32,443 nucleotides of DNA. It comes from Balneolaceae bacterium (GTDB taxonomy: Bacteria > Bacteroidota > Rhodothermia > Balneolales > Balneolaceae). Positions 32,303 to 32,443 of the stretch are shown here, one piece after another. The DNA lies in contig JAEPQH010000026.1 in assembly GCA_017640605.1 (NCBI GenBank), forward strand, positions 1 through 32,443, read 5' to 3'. The notes beneath the pieces were generated by a model. The model saw nothing but the letters and a program-made list of their open reading frames with translations. It was not told the origin of the DNA and made no database searches. Both the position numbers and the translations under genes were made by a program. Position 1 is the first letter of the stretch. Each line of letters opens with the position of its first letter.

Positions 32303-32443
32303 TGTAGGTGCCTAGAATAGGTTGACATAAATTATCATTAAAATGGTGAACATATGTCGAAGAAGTATTTAAAGCAACGCCGCACGTTTTGCCCTACCTT
32401 ACGCAAGCAAGTGGTCCGAGAAGTAGAGTCTGGTAAGCTAGGA
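32303..32443 (+). mobile_element. IS3-family element, left end only
   Basis: The probable terminal inverted repeat TGTAGGTGCCTAGAATAGG (32303-32321) is followed by TTGACA, as at the left end of many IS3-family elements, and then by a transposase OrfA-like reading frame at 32354. The element continues past the window, so the other end, the target duplication and OrfB cannot be seen. The boundary is set by family resemblance only. Confidence 0.6.
32354..32443 (+). CDS. IS3-family transposase OrfA, 5' part
   Basis: Thirty codons are visible, starting ATG at 32354: MSKKYLKQRRTFCPTLRKQV followed by VREVESGKLG, open to the window end. The lysine/arginine-rich start followed by F-x(5)-K-x-Q-V-V-x-E-x(3)-G fits the first helix of the helix-turn-helix in IS3-type OrfA proteins, which bind the element ends. 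Upstream GGTGAAC (32345-32351) could serve as ribosome binding site. It is truncated by the window edge, not by mutation. Confidence 0.65.
   Translation, partial: MSKKYLKQRRTFCPTLRKQVVREVESGKLG

Overview
The window looks like chromosome from a member of the Balneolota/Rhodothermota, or a close FCB-group relative. A secreted amylase ends in a type IX secretion sorting tail beginning NPFNPST, the genes are moderately AT-rich with weak ribosome binding sites, and the content is that of a facultatively anaerobic marine heterotroph (pyruvate formate-lyase beside a two-subunit 2-oxoacid:ferredoxin oxidoreductase). The assignment is inferred from protein style, not from a marker gene. No rRNA, tRNA or CRISPR array was seen.

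Layout. 1-2.6 kb: a 14-copy heptamer tract and the amylase. 2.7-6.5 kb, all leftward: a 599-aa divergent nitronate monooxygenase/PfaD-like protein with a hairpin over its ribosome binding site, a SatD-like gene joined TAA-ATG to a small membrane protein, a one-helix membrane protein and a DoxX-family protein. 6.6-14.8 kb, all rightward: an anaerobic pyruvate block of OFA-family transporter, pflB, a strong terminator, pflA, then korA-korB. 14.8-15.5 kb: a toxin-antitoxin pair with a frameshifted toxin, followed by fossil copies of the tails of korB and bioB. 15.6-19.1 kb: bioB, a Tat-exported TIM-barrel protein without a normal start codon, a response regulator and TrmH. 19.1-23.4 kb: a secreted S9 peptidase bracketed by two arrays of one hairpin repeat family. 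23.4-25.4 kb: an amino-acid permease fused to a TrkA/RCK domain. 25.5-27.9 kb: a second hairpin repeat family and an IS1182-type element sitting in a palindrome. 27.9-29.4 kb: two AT-rich genes, a small caspase/CHAT-like protein and a YaaW-like membrane protein, with integron-like boundary sequences. 29.5-31.5 kb: a fused E1 alpha/beta 2-oxoacid dehydrogenase. 31.7-32.4 kb: further repeats and the start of an IS3-family element cut by the window end.

How the parts fit. PflB, its activase, the OFA transporter and KorAB form a plausible anaerobic pyruvate/acyl-CoA module, with formate a likely substrate of the transporter. The fused E1 enzyme is the aerobic, lipoate-dependent counterpart. The best candidates for an undescribed system are the caspase-like plus YaaW-like pair, which may be a protease/membrane-effector conflict module carried on integron-like cassettes, and the SatD-like plus membrane-protein pair. 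The two hairpin repeat families share a core hairpin but carry different, internally complementary outer stems, and their arrays account for most of the long intergenic stretches.
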